64,000 nt of DNA. Origin: Symbiotaphrina buchneri (Eukaryota; Ascomycota; Symbiotaphrinales; Symbiotaphrinaceae). The notes beneath the pieces are model-generated. The model did not search any database, was not told where the DNA came from, and was given only the letters and a program-made list of their open reading frames with translations. How positions within the stretch are numbered: the first letter of the stretch is position 1; every line of letters begins with the position of its first letter. The translations under genes and the position numbers were made by a program. Of the stretch, positions 45,731 to 59,000 are shown in pieces. The DNA lies in NCBI GenBank assembly GCA_001599915.1, contig BCIG01000019.1:1-64000 (forward strand), written 5' to 3'.

Positions 45731-46789
45731 TCAGTTATCATAGAACACCAGTGTTCGCACTTCAATACTCTCCCTGGGAGGAGCATCGTCATGAGCAGGG
45801 TTCGAGAAAGCGGTATGTGGAATCCTCCTCGCGCGACCATAGTCAAGCGAATCGTAGCACTTGATAAACAGCGGCTCATCCGGCTTCTGAGCATATTTGA
45901 AATACCAGCGATGACTCGAATTCGGCTTGACAACATACGTCTCGCCAGCACGGTCAGGATAGATCAGTGCGGCGGGAAGGAGATCGCTATCGGGCACTGA
46001 ATGTGCGTCGGCAAGGGCAAGCGGATCTCTGAGGATGGTCTTGATGGGACGCCAGACCTGCACAAGCGGCGGTGAGTGATCATTCAGTTGAAAAGGAGTT
46101 GGGAGAGAAGGTGCTTTCTTACGTTGATGATCTGGAAACGCTTCTTGAGCAGCTCATCGGCCTCATCTGGGAGGTGATGCTTGACCCGACCCTCGGAGGC
46201 GATGTAGGACTGATCGATATGAACTCTCTTCCCTGGTCCACGCAGTTGTCTGGAGCCGTCGCGTATGTCGACTGGTGCGCGGCGGATTGTGTGGTCAAAG
46301 ATGAAAACGCGAGATGCTCCCGTGCTGCCGAGGGTTGTTAAAGGGGTGCCCTCCGTTCAAACAAGGGTACTACTCACACATCTTTTAGCAGTTGTTCCAC
46401 TTCTGCGTAGTATTCTGCTTTGATCTTCTCACTGTCGAGGAAGTCCTTCTCTTTGCTTTCATGCTTCACAAACTGGAAGCCATGGCTGTCCAGGGTATAT
46501 TTTCCCTCCTCACCGGAGATGTCGTGGATAATGACACTCTGGGGTGCATGTGGGCGCTCAGCAGAGTTTGGTTTACTGTGGGTCAAGATTCAGGACGAGG
46601 ATCCCTTAAAACAGCCGGAAAGACTCACCCGACGTAAAAGGGAGCCGGTAGTGATCCATCACCGGGATCATGATAATAGTTCAACTCTGTCGTAACATCA
46701 TGCTTCACAGGTTTCGTGTCTTGAGCAAGGGGCTCGACGACCTGGCCCAGCTTGTTGCCCGGAGCAGTCTGAACAGCAGCAGTAGCCAT
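45731..46789 (-). CDS. CmcJ/AsaB-like oxidoreductase (GA4 desaturase family)
   Basis: Predicted 295-residue member of the fungal family related to the 7α-cephem-methoxylase P8 chain and AsaB, often found in secondary-metabolite clusters. Four exons: 46789-46629, 46575-46378, 46324-46123 and 46057-45731. Family marks are TTELNYYHDPGDG near the start, VTGASRVFIFDHTIRR, KRVHIDQSYIASEGRV, then INVWRPIKTILRDPLALAD, SSHRWYFKYAQKPDEPLFIKC and HTAFSNPAHDDAPPRESIEVR at the end. Several His and Asp positions resemble a 2-oxoglutarate/iron site, but the mechanism is not settled for most members. All exon junctions keep frame. No synthase or other cluster gene is adjacent. Confidence 0.9.
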
Positions 46790-47734
46790 ACTAGTCTGTA
46801 TTGGATAGATGTGGATCCTCTAAAAGGAAAATGAAGAGTGCTTTGGAGCTTCAGTTATCATTATTATATGGTCGTTCGGCAAAGCGGGTACACCACAATG
46901 ACTAGATTTGTAATATCCCCTCATTGTCCAAGCACGCAATGCCTGCAGAAAGCATGTCATATCTACAAAAATAATACATCATTGATACGAACAGTCAGCG
47001 GATGCCGTTATCGCACGAAATCCTGTCGCTGCAACTCGTCAGGACCGGTCGGTAAGAGACCCTATTAATTATGAATTGACAGTGACATTGCTTACTTTCT
47101 GATATTGCTTCCGTATTATTCATCAGTTTCAGAGCAGCATATCTATTCCATGTCCTTCTTCTGGTGGTTCGTATCACCTCCTTTCTTCCGTTCGTCTCCT
47201 TTGAATGATATCTTTTGTACACCGCATCAGACACACTGGGGTAGGTAGTGTTGCTGCACAGTCCATATCTCCCAACAAGTCGTCATAATTTCTTATTGCC
47301 CATGGCCGCAGGCATGACAGGCTAAGTCACGGCGACCTTCTTTACCCGAAGCATAGTCAGCGATCATGGCATATCAATGCTTCAGAATGATGTCGCTGAG
47401 ACGTCGCTCAGGAAAGCAATCCTTTCGACCCAGAAGTGGAGGGCCCTATCCTGCCAGAGACTGCCATGTTAAGCTCGGTTGTGGGATGAAGCATCACATA
47501 CTTCCTTAACACGATTCAGCGCTCCTTTTCCTTTTCTGTATCTGTTTGTATTTTTATGGAGAAGCGGAGAGCCAATGGAAAGCTGGTGAATAAGCCAGAT
47601 CACGTGATTGGATGATTGCCGGGATCCTTGGCAATGATCGCTTGTCCCACAACCCCGCTTTTCTTCCCCTGCCCTCCTCCACCATCACCAATGCACCCCA
47701 GAGCCCCACGACAAACCCACCACGGCCACAAAGA
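46790..47734. promoter_or_regulatory. Divergent promoter region (CmcJ-like / C2H2 regulator)
   Basis: Between two divergent starts. It includes a pyrimidine-rich stretch at 47640-47700 just before the regulator ATG. No gene seen. Confidence 0.4.
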
Positions 47735-50700
47735 TGGTCCTAAAGCAATGCCCCCATTGCGATAGGACCTTCACACGGTAAGCTAGGCTCGCCCTCCCAC
47801 TTCCGTTGGCGGTCTTGGCGACCTCAGCGCGCGCAGAGCGAACCGCCCGGGCGACTCTTAACTCCGCCCTCGCTCTGATCCTTGCACCAAGCTAACATGG
47901 GTTGATTGCTCAAGTACCGAACATCACAAGAGGCATATGAGGTCGCGTGAGTATAATTCGAAGCATCTCGGACTATTACTGAGCCCTCCCAGATACCCAA
48001 CAGCGACCTTACAAGTGCCTAATCTGTGGGAAGTCCTACAGTCGTTCGTATGTGACTGCCCACGCTCCTACCACTGGCTACCCCGCTGATATATATGCCA
48101 GGGACGTACTCGGCCGCCACGTGAGAGGACATGCAAAACACGCAAGCGAGGACGGCGAAAAGAATGAATACGCTTCTGCTATAGTGGTGGAAAAGGCAGA
48201 CGAGGACATAAGTCAACGCAGGCCATCAGTGGTGGAGAGTGATGCATTCTCAGACGTACGGACCGAACAGGATCGGCAAAGCATAATGCAGCATTCGTCT
48301 CCGCACAGGCCGAGCCTCTCGCAGAGCGTGGATTATGGCAATGTGCATAATGTGTCATCAACACTGAACATGCTGGCGGACGTATCATCACAACAACAGC
48401 CACGACAAGGACTTGACAGGGATACGGTCATGGGGGATAATAATACTACGAAGTTCTCGCCAATGAGTAATTGGGACCAGAGCTTGCTCATGCCTAGTCC
48501 TGCTGCATACGGCAACAATGGCACACCGAACGATCGGCTTCCATCGAATACACCGAGCATGTCGAACTTGAACAGTATGCCTACAGTGCAGGAGAATCAA
48601 CCCTTCAGCTTCGCTCGTGGTCATATTAATCCAGACTACATGTCTACACCTTCAACCGCACAAGCTCCACCAGAGGTCATGGCGCGGCAGCAGGCAGTCA
48701 CACCTGCTGGCAGTCTTTCGGATATACTCCAGGTCTGGTTGATGAACCCTGATGGTGACGTGGCTTCTCAACATGGCGGCTCACTGGCTTCTATGAATGA
48801 TGACCTGGCGTTTCACTTCACTGGCGGGATGTGGGGTGAAGGCACATCAGCTGAACGACGACATGTTTCAGTTGGGGCTCGTTCGGAAGACATACCAAAC
48901 GAACGATTCGCTAGGGTGGAGAGATGCTGGATGACGCGACCCAACCGTATCGGCCGTCTAATACCTACCCTCTGGCAGTCGGTGGCATCAAGCGACGTAG
49001 AAAACATATTCGCCACTAAGAGCTTGCAAATGGGGGGTCTGTTTCCGGAAGGTGGCCAAGGCTCACGACGAGGGGTGGATGATGAATGTCGTAATCGATT
49101 ACAGAAAGGCTTTGATATTACCGCAGCTCACCCAACAGATACACGTTCACCAGAGCAGGAAACACCTGGTGCACAATCTTCAACTGGAAGATCGACGGTG
49201 ACAGTACAAGTGGCTACCTTTCCGCCAGCTGAAGTGCTTGATATGGCACTTGATCTTTACTTCCGACAATTCCATCCCCTAATACCTTTCATACACGTTC
49301 CGACATTTTCACCTCGAACAGCGGCAACCCCTTTGACTTTCGTTTTATGTCTGATTGGATTAGTGCTACTGGGAACCGAAGGTGCAAAGCATTTTGTATC
49401 CCAGGTATTTCCGGTACGTTCTCTCATCCGGCGCTCCGATCCACCAGTCTGAACTAACATCGCTTCAGGTTGTGTTGAAGAAAATCCTAATTCAAATGAA
49501 CTCGATCTCGACCGGATCATGTAGGACCAATGAAATGCTAACTACATTTGCCACTGCGTTTCTAATGCTCAACCTTGCTGCCATGACTGGGGTAAGCTGG
49601 CATATCCATGAAGTCTTTCCCTTGCTGATATGCCAATAGGAGAAGGATCACCTGGAGGATTGCCAAATATTGTACATAAATCTGATTTCGGTATGACTGA
49701 CCATCCATCCGCTTGAATAATCATTCTCTGACTGCATTCAGATCGCACAACGACAAGGACTTTTTACGGCCAATGATGGACAACCACTGGATGCCCGACT
49801 ATTTGAATCGATACAAGACCCCTATCAGAAGTGGACGGCATGGAGCCGAGTGGAGTCCACGAAAAGGTCAGTTCAACGTTCTCGAGATCCGGTCAAGTTA
49901 CTGACATGTAGCAGACTAATTGTTGGCCTTTTAATGATTGATTCTTGGTTCGCAAGCTTCCTCTTCACAAGCGGTATCATTCGGGCAGACGAAACACAGG
50001 TGATCCTACCATGCAACGACACACTCTTCAGCGCCGTCACCGCCTCTCGATGGCGGTGGCTTCTTCAAACCGGAAAACTCCTCGTCATGCCCTCCATAAT
50101 CTCCACATCTTCCGGTGTCTTGCTCCCTACCACGCATCAACCTCCTGACTTCTTTGCCATGAACGCCATCCTCTCCACAATTCAACTCCGCATCTCCGAA
50201 GCCCACCATCGACTCCGCATCTCCAACACCACCACTCTCGTTCCCTGGCAGACTTACGAGAACGACCACCGCGGCCGCTGCGCTGCACCTCTGGTCGTCG
50301 ACGTTATGGACAAGTTCGGGTCCGTTCTGAAAACCCTCAACCCGAACTGCATGGTGCAGTGGCACAACATGTGCATCATGCTCACCGCCGACGTATCCAC
50401 CTTCGAAGTCGCCGCCGGGCGCGCCGGGCCCGATCCCGCGCGCAAAGCGCTCAACGACATCGCCGAGTGGAGTCAGACAGCAGCAGCACGGCGGGCCTGC
50501 CTTCACGCAGCGCAGACATTCAGACTCATGTCCGACCGGCGCGCAAGCGACGGGACAATGTTCCACTCCGCCGCCGCTCTCTTCACCTCCGCGCTCGTCC
50601 TGGGTCTCTACGTATTCATGGTGCCACGCGACAGCACCTCCAACACGCCCGACGGCGAGGGCCTGGAGCTGCTCGACGAGGTCGACTGGCGGCGTGTCGG

Positions 50701-51019
50701 GCACGCAGGTCTACGATCGCGGGACGGTGACGATGCCGACATGGGCGCCTCGCTGGCTGCGCATGGGCCCGCGCAGGCCCTGGGACCACCGCTGCCGCCT
50801 AGCTACGACCCGGCGGTGAACTTCATCCGTAATGGCGGGACGGTGTATATGCATGGCGTGGCGCATTATGGAGGCTATCAGTCGGCGCGCCGGATTCTGC
50901 TGGATTATGCGGGACTGCTGAATGATATTGGAAAGTGGAGCCTGAGAAGGTTTAGTCGCGTGCTGCATATTATGAGTGATGTGCTTATGGATGTGGAGAC
51001 GGCGGAGGGGGATGCTTGA
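47735..51019 (+). CDS. C2H2 zinc-finger transcription factor with fungal-specific domain
   Basis: Predicted 948-residue nuclear regulator. Eight exons: 47735-47778, 47915-47946, 47993-48047, 48102-49413, 49469-49591, 49640-49690, 49742-49866 and 49915-51019. Two C2H2 fingers are assembled only after splicing the tiny first exons: CPHCDRTFTRTEHHKRHMRSH (C6, C9, H22, H26) and CLICGKSYSRSDVLGRHVRGH. A long Ser/Gln/Asn-rich linker follows, then the fungal transcription-factor region (DLYFRQFHPLIPFIHVPTF; IAQRQGLF; RLIVGLLMIDSWFASF). Exon sum is divisible by three. The MFS gene 1.7 kb downstream on the same strand is a possible target. The frame looks intact. Confidence 0.9.
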
Positions 51020-52758
51020 TTGTACTACCTCTACTTCTGTGTATATGGCTGTGGTGGGCTTCTGCATGTTGGATACGTGAGATGTGTAAACTATGAACGG
51101 CCAGATATGGAGAGCGTTGGATGAATACCCAAGCACGGACGGCACGGCCGATTCGATGTAAATTGGTTCTAACAATGGATGATTGAGCCCCAGGTCATGA
51201 CGCTGGTCTGAACACGATATTCTTGAATCGCAGCCTCCTTCAATCGCGTCCCGTACACCCTTACACACAGCACCTTGGACATCCGGTGAAAACGTTCTGT
51301 CGTTCCTGTACCCGCCATTTGCCTGGCTCGTTCGTCACGGGGACCCATGGAGGGGATACGCTTTTGCGGGCTGGCAGATATCCTCCGCCGTCATACGGAG
51401 CAAAATGTATCATATGTATGTCTAGAGCGTCGGCTTACCTACCCGAATAGCTCGCTGGTCCGATTAAACTTTCCAGACCTTGCTTCCACCAAGAGCACCC
51501 ACACTTACCTACCGTAACCTTATGTTCCATGTCTTGTCCGCAGGCACCCATCCCCGGCCGGGCATCATCAAGGAAACACAAACCGCATAGAGGAGCACAT
51601 CAATCAAAAAGGCCATATGGACTGCCCGCTTCTGCGCGGCATGGCTTTTTATGTGTCCCTGTTCGCGGAAGGTAGGCATCTCCTTGACGACTCTTAGCAT
51701 CGCAATCCAGTCTTCGGGGGCAAGCCCCGCGCCGAGACTCTCGTTGAACACATTCTTCTCTCAAAATGGCAAAGGCCGTGCAGCGGCCCTCCCGCCCAAT
51801 CATAAACTCAGGCAAATACCCACTTTTGACGAGCGAGCTTTTCCCTTTCCGATGCTGGCCAGAATGCCATTTGCCAGAATGTCGGCTAAATCGTCTGGAT
51901 TCATCCAATCCTACACGAGTAATTTGAGCACGCGCACGGCGAGTCTGCATGCTTTGTGTTCAGGCCTGCCATTTCGAGGGCTTTTGGTTGGCCGCTCTTA
52001 CTGTGGATCCCTGATGTTTAGTTGGGATGGGATGGGACGCATCCTCCGTGTTTGGCCAGGGCGCCCCGTGGGGCTGGGCTCGTTCAGGCGCCCCAGTTTA
52101 TCCAGCGAACGGACTGCAACAGAGCCGATTTCTCAGCACCGGATTCGCCGGTTAAAACCAGAGGGATCCACAACGGGGTGGTGGGTGGGGCCCTGCCGCG
52201 CCCAAGGGAGAGTCGAGAAAACCCTGCACCCATTTTTGAGGAAACAACAACTGCCGATTTATCCTTGCGCAGCACCCATCGGAGGCTTTCATATCCGGAA
52301 GCTCGCGGGGCTCCACGCTGGCAAGACAGACTCCACAGACACTCCACAGGTCCACAGGTTCCACAGTCCCGCACGATTCCCCAGGCCCCACGAACTCGAC
52401 CCCATCTCTTGCCCCGGGTCCGGTCTGTCAGACGTGGGTGAACGAGTCTAGCAGGCACATCCCTGCGCTTGCTTCTTGGTGTGCAGGCAAGTGTGCGCGA
52501 GTACGACCCGTGTGTGTGGCCAGTCTCTTAAGTATACAAGGGGCCGAGGCACACAACTCTCTTTCCTAGCTCCCCCTTCAAGCTTTCCGCCCTGGGTATT
52601 TTCCTGTTCCTGGGCCTGTTTGTCCACCCGCAGCTCAACGCACCGCGTACCACGTGCTCCGATCGAGATACGCGCTCGCATTCTCGCCCTGGAGGATCGT
52701 CGCTGCATACTATTGTATCCCTTTTCTCATTCGCTGAGTTCAGAAGACTCGTTCGAAT
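51020..52758. other. Long intergenic region, presumed transporter promoter
   Basis: Some 1.7 kb with only chance ORFs. A TATA-like TTAAGTATACAAGG lies at about 52527-52540, followed by a pyrimidine-rich leader, so it probably serves the MFS gene. Confidence 0.4.
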
Positions 52759-54666
52759 ATGGCGACCGCAACGACAGATAACGGTGCGATCGCACAGCCG
52801 GTACTCGAGAAGCAAGAGGTCACCGCCCATCCGCATACGATGGAACACGCGGGCCATCATGGCCATTTGCCTAAGCATCTGGTCCATAGTCACGCACACG
52901 AGGAGGATATACCCGGGACAGTCAACTTGCAAGCTGCAGGTACGTTGCATCGACTGTTCCTCGCTTGACTCAGTCACCCTTTGTGTCCACAGCATCAGTC
53001 CCCATGCTGTCCCAATCAGTCTCTCAGTCCAACTAACTCTACTTCACAGAGGGTGATGATACCTACCTCGGCCAAGCCCTATTCCCCGTCCCAGCCGAAG
53101 ACCCCAACGATCCGTTACAATGGACCAACTTCAAGAAGACGATGATCCTGATCATCTGCTCCTTCTACTCCTTCCTTGGCAACGCGGCTCTGACCGGCCC
53201 GTCCGTCTATATCAGCATCTACAGCGAAGAGTTCGGTATCTCGGCCGCGACCGCGTCGGGTCTGATCAGTTACCCGAACTTGGCTTATGGATTCGGCTCG
53301 CTCATTTTGGTCCCGTGTTACCTGAAGTTCGGACGGCGGCCGGTGTTGCTCGCTTCGCTTCTTATTGTATGTTCAATGCTGCCAGGGTATGCTCGATATA
53401 GTCGCTGATTCTTGCGCAGTTCATTGCTGGACTTGCTGGTGCGTCCCAGGCTAAGTCGTACTCGGGCCTCATGGTTGCTCGAGTCTTCCACGCGGTCGGA
53501 TCTGGCGTCTGTGAAGCGCTCCCTGTTCAGCTTGTGGTATGTATTATCGTCTAGGTTACATGTCTCCAGGATGGTGTCTGATCTTAGAATAGAATGACAT
53601 CTTCTTCCTCCATGAGCGTGGAACTCGAATCGGTTACTATACAGTCTGCCTCTGTCTCGGTGCCACCGGCCCTCTGTACGCAGGGTACATGCTTGCAGGC
53701 GGCTACTCATGGCGACTCTACTTCTACGTTCTCATCGCCTTCGCCGGCGCTCTATTCTTCATGGCCGTCATCTGGGGCGAGGAGACCATGTACCACCGGG
53801 TCCCTCCGACCGCACCTTCAGGATCCATGTACGAGCCGAAGGGCGTACCTCCCGAGCACATCGAGCTGCCACCAGACGTTCCCAAGCGCAAGACCTTCAT
53901 ACAGACCCTCAAGCCCTGGAGCGGGATCGACCGCGAAGCGCCGTTCTTCATGAGCATGCTACGACCTTTCACCTATTTCTTCGTCCCCGCCGTCTTCTGG
54001 GTCATCACCACCTACGGGATCTACATCGGCCTCGGCGCGCTCGCGTTCAACTACACCTTCCCCATCAAGATCACCGCGCCACCCTATAACTGGTCCGAGA
54101 CGAACTCGGGCCTGATCGCTGTCGCCACGATTGTGGGGTATATCTTCGCGGTGCCGTTCTCCTTCTCCTCGGACCGCATCGCCGCGTACTACACGAAGAA
54201 GAACAACGGGATCCGCGAGGCGGAGATGCGGCTGGGCGCTTTGTTGCCGAGCATGTTAATCTCGCCCGCGGGGCTGATCGTATACGGCTTCACTGCGCAG
54301 CGGAATCTGCACAGGTTCGGATACTTTGCGGGCGTGGCGATGAACCAGTTCACGTCGTATTTTTATTTCAGCTTCACGATCGCGTATGCGGTGGATAGCT
54401 ACTACGCGAACACGTCGGAGATGCTGATCGCGATGAATCTAGGCAAGCAGGCCATTAGTTTTGGCATGGGCAGTTACCTCCTCGATTGGATTCTGACGAA
54501 TGGATATGCGGTTATGATTGCCGGCGTGTTCTGTGCGCTGGTGTTGGCGAATAATCTGGCGGTTATTATTTTCATGATCTGGGGAAAGAGGATTCGTAAG
54601 TGGACCAGTCGCATGTGGTTGGGAAGGATGCACCAGAGGAGCATGACTACGGCAATGACGCACTGA
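52759..54666 (+). CDS. MFS transporter (DHA1-like)
   Basis: Predicted 562-residue major-facilitator permease. Four exons: 52759-52939, 53050-53366, 53420-53536 and 53593-54666. A His-rich cytosolic N-terminus (HTMEHAGHHGHLPKHLVHSH, residues about 27-46) precedes the first membrane span. The conserved DPNDPLQW motif, YLKFGRRPVLLASLL between TM2 and TM3, HAVGSGVCEALPVQLV and HERGTRIGYYTVCLCLGATG are typical of fungal DHA1/Hol1-like permeases. A central loop with many Pro and charged residues splits two six-helix halves. The His-rich N-terminus is unusual and might bind metal, though this is speculation. Substrate unknown. Confidence 0.9.
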
Positions 54667-56054
54667 AGCGTAAGATGAGAGGCGTTTCGTGGTCGTTTGT
54701 GCCATTGTGGGAGGAGTGGGTGGGTAAGGAGGTGTTCTTTTTCCGTCTTTCAACAGGAATTCTGGGGGGTTTTTCAACATTGGGATACGATACGCAGATA
54801 TGACTGACCATTTTCTGGATGTATATACCTAGACGCAGGCTACGTTCAACAACGAGCTCATGCGCGCAGGCGGTTGCTCAACGTTAACAACCGCTATGAT
54901 AAATTCAATTTGAGATTTAATCGATTCGTCTTCAATCGCCTTTATGGATTCTTCTGCAACTGTGCGACTCGATGCATTTTGTGTTGTCGTCTGGCCACCT
55001 TTCTTAGTCGCCCGGCTTCATTATTATTATTGGCAAACGGCGCTCGCAACTGGCCTTACTTACCAAAGAGTCTTAGCGGTGCCTTCCTCCCTGTAATGAA
55101 ATCCGCCAAGGTTCTCAACCCTGACGCACACTAACCACACCTCCCGTGCTCACTCATCGTCTTCCGAGACAAATAAGGTCAAGCGTGCATTTTCAAAACC
55201 TCGATGATGTTACGGAGTGCTTGTGATCACGCTTGCTTACCCAATGCGCAGGTTACAGTGGAGTGCAGCCTCTCATAGGTGAGTTAGGTAGGTGGTGTGG
55301 ACCGGCGTTTGCACAGCCATCAAGGTTACTGACAATGCTGTGAACTTTGCTGTGCAGCGCGGGCACAGCAGGAGTTGCTCCGTTTGCAGCTTCAGGTGAT
55401 TGATTTTGAGAGTGGAAGTGATTGAGATGCGATGCGATGGTCGAAATTTCACAGCACGCTGTGAGCTGCCTGCGCCGCAGCGAGCATGGGATGGTTTGCT
55501 CCGTTTGTTTGTTATTTTGAGTTGATAAGCGGTTGAAATGTCGATGGTACTTTCAACTCTGTGGGATGTTCAGACTTCCAATAAATCAGAACCCTGGAGT
55601 TGCAACACTACGTGATCATCATTTCCTCAACGTGTATCTCAGTACAAGGCTGTTCTTTCTTTATCGCAAGAATTTTCATTTCAATCGCAGACTATGTGCA
55701 TGCACAAGCTTTCTTCCGTCTGATTTCCATCGCCTCGTATGTCTAGATCTACATCGTTCCTTGCCCAGCAAGGTGGAAAATCGGCTGAATGTGCATGCTC
55801 GATCGGGTCGGGTTGAGTTGAATCGCTTTCCAACTAACAAGGTGTCCTGCTTGTGACACCCTTGAACCCATATCACACGCTTTCTGAAAATTTCTCTTCT
55901 ACCTACAGCCCACATCTCTCCCTCGAAAATTTCTTTCCTCCCTACCATCACACAACTCAGCAATCTGACAATGCCGTGATACCACCGTTATTCGACACAC
56001 TGTTGCAACTACGACACTCGACAATATCCATCGTGGTAGCAACACCCGCCCATC
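54667..56054. other. Intergenic region without recognisable gene
   Basis: About 1.4 kb between the permease and the giant repeat protein. Nothing recognised beyond a pyrimidine-rich stretch close to the next start. Confidence 0.4.
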
Positions 56055-59000
56055 ATGCGTCCCAATATTGCTCAGTGTCTACTTCTAGTCTGGCTGAATC
56101 CCTCTGTCCTCAGTGAAGTCGCAGCCATCCCCTTGGATGCCAAATGGAGTCGAGTCGGCGGAGATGGCACGCACAGCGCCAACTACGACTACCTCAAAGG
56201 ATGGGGTCGCTTTCGACTGGCCCATGAAGGGCCACAGACGGCTCCGCGAAGGAGCGGACGGAGCAGAGAAACATACAATGGTCAAGGTAAGGATACTGAC
56301 ACAGCCAAGGAACAGGAACAGGCAAGCAACGACCAGGAGCCAAGCCATGGATTGGCCCGTCGAGCAGATGTGCCGCCGGTTGACAACGCGCTGGCCCAAG
56401 CACAACTGGATCTCGCGATCCTCAAAGACGAGGTACCTCCCGACACGAAGCTCGAGGACTTCATGAAGATGAGAAACGAAGCCGCCGGGCAGTCTGGTCA
56501 CTTTCGAGGCCACAGCGACCCCGGGTTCGGCTCCGAAGGATCTCAAATGGATGGTCAACTGGACGGAGCCTCCGGTTCGCGGATGCGGAGACCTGGAAGG
56601 GGTCGAGGAGGGGATTACCGAAGCATCTATTCACCGAGTCCACCGCACACCCCAACCGAGGAGGAGCTTGAGAGGGTGATGGCGGTGTGGGACAAGATGC
56701 CTCAAGCCCAAAAAGACGCTGCGCAGTTTATGCGCGCGGCGGCAGACAAGCCGGCGCACGATGCCTTTGTAGCTGCCCTAGAACAAGAGATCAGGGAGGA
56801 GCGGGCCAGAGAGGCCGCTGAACAGCAGCTGGCCCACCCGGAGGCCGCTGAACCAGACTTATACTCTGCGTCAGTAGACCGGGACTCGGTTATCCATCAT
56901 CGTCCTAAACCGGACAATAATCCTGTTGAACCCCGTCCTGAGCAAGCAGGTCCAAATTTGGCCGAGAATGGAGAAGCGGCAGGGGACCCGTCTTTCGATC
57001 CCCGTCGTGGATCGGAAAATAATCCTGTTGAACCCCGTCCAGAGCAACCGGGTCCAGACGTGCCCAAGATTGAAGAAGCGGCCAGTCAACAGCCGGCCCA
57101 CCCAAAGGCTGTTCAACCAGACTTGTCCTCTGCAGCTCCAGGAGAAGGGGGGCCAGCGGTCGAACATCTCTCTGCATTGGAAGGCGGCTCTGTTTTACCT
57201 GATCCTGAGTATATGACATGGGCGAAGCCTGATGGATCTATTCCGAAATTTCCAGGAACAATGACAAGAACAAGATCTAGCAAAGGATACACTGCCGCCC
57301 AAATCGATAATTTGATGCGAAACGGGCGCAATGGTCCTTGGCCAGATGCAGCCACTGTAGTGGCTCTGAGACCAGATGAAGTGACTGAGGCCCAAGCTGA
57401 GGCTAGGTGGGCAAGGCTGTCAGCGGCTTGGGTTGCGGAGAGAGGAGCCAGAAATGCCTATACACAACACCTTGAACAACAGCTCGCTGAACAACGGCTC
57501 GCTCTACAACGGTTCGCTCAACAACAGCCCGCTGAACAACAGCTCGCTCAACAACAGCCCGCGGAACAACAGCCCGCGCAAGGAGAGCTAGCCCAGCCAA
57601 ACCTCGATGAACCCGAATTGTCCTCTGCAGCTTCAGTAGAAGCGAACCCGCCTACTGAACGCCCTGCTGGGCAAGCCGGTCCGAACGTGGCCGAGAATGG
57701 ACAAGCGGCCAGTCGACAGCCGGCCCACCCTGAGGTCGTTCAACCAGAATTGTCCTCTGCAGCTCCAGTGGAAGAGAACCCCTCTGTCGAACCCCAGCCT
57801 GGATCGGAGAACAATCCTGTTGAGCCCCTTCCTGAACAAGCAGGTCCGAACGTGGCCGAGGATGGACAAGCGGTCAGTCGACAGCCGGCCCACCCAGAGA
57901 CCGCTCAACCAGACTTATCCCCTGCGGCTCAAGCAGAAGCCAACCCGTCTGAAGGGAACCCGCCTGTTGGACCCAGTCCTGAGCAAGCGGGTTCAAACGT
58001 GGCCGAGCTTGAACAAGCAGCCAGTCGACAGCCGGCCCGGCCAGGGGCCAGTCAACCCGACGTGCCTTCCACGGCTCCAGTAGAGGGGAATCCGTCTGTC
58101 AAACCCCGTCCTGAACAAGGCGGTCCAAAAGTGGCCAAGAATGGTCCTGTACAAGAAGTACTAACGCCACCGTCTAACGCAGACGTCTACGGTGCCACAG
58201 TGGAACTACGACCCCCGCAGACAGGTGACCCGGTCGCAGATGCGGCTGATCAATGGCAATCGGCACTCAGAGAAGAGAAAGCGATCAGGCCTGGTATGGC
58301 ACCCACAGTGAAGGATTTCGCACACCCTCCAGGCCAAGAGCTATTTTCAGACCCATTTCCAAACCCTCTTCGATATGGTCGGAGTGGGAAGAAGTCGGTC
58401 CGCTTTGGAGCGCCCGGCGGGGCTACAATTGCTCCCGACTGATCTTTGATCCAGCCTGATGCCACGGAATTTGGACCCGACGGATCTCCACTTCACCCTG
58501 ATCTCCAAGGCAAAGGGCTGGGTAAACCTAAGGGCAGGGGGCTAGCTGGTCCTAGGGGCGGAGGACCTGCCAACCTGGACATGAGACTGCGCCCCAAGTT
58601 CAAGGTCTCGGAGGAGGCAATGGCTGAGCTTCAGTACAAGGAAGTCTTTAGCCAACTGGATGCAATGACCGACAAGCAGCTCGCGGAATTTGTTGCGAGC
58701 GCGAAACGGTTGACAGTCACACCGCTTCATCAAAACGCTCGAGACTTTCTCGAACGCAATCTTCGGCAAGATGCCCTACAACGGGTTATGGGTCCTCAGC
58801 CGCCGCTTACCCCGGAGCAGTGGAAATTTGAGAATCTGCTGCGCCGCACCATCACTGACCGTGATCTGGGTCGATATATCGAACAGCGGGAAGCGTTCCG
58901 TTTGAACCACCTGCGGGACAAAGCCGCAGACACCCTGCGTTCCATGTTTCCGCCTGACACCCCCATAAGTGATTTGGAGGACTGGAGGATAACGAGGCAG

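Noticed and set aside
51600-52460. Several overlapping ORFs on both strands before the MFS gene
   Set aside because: No conserved motif or splice-consistent extension; treated as promoter/intergenic DNA.
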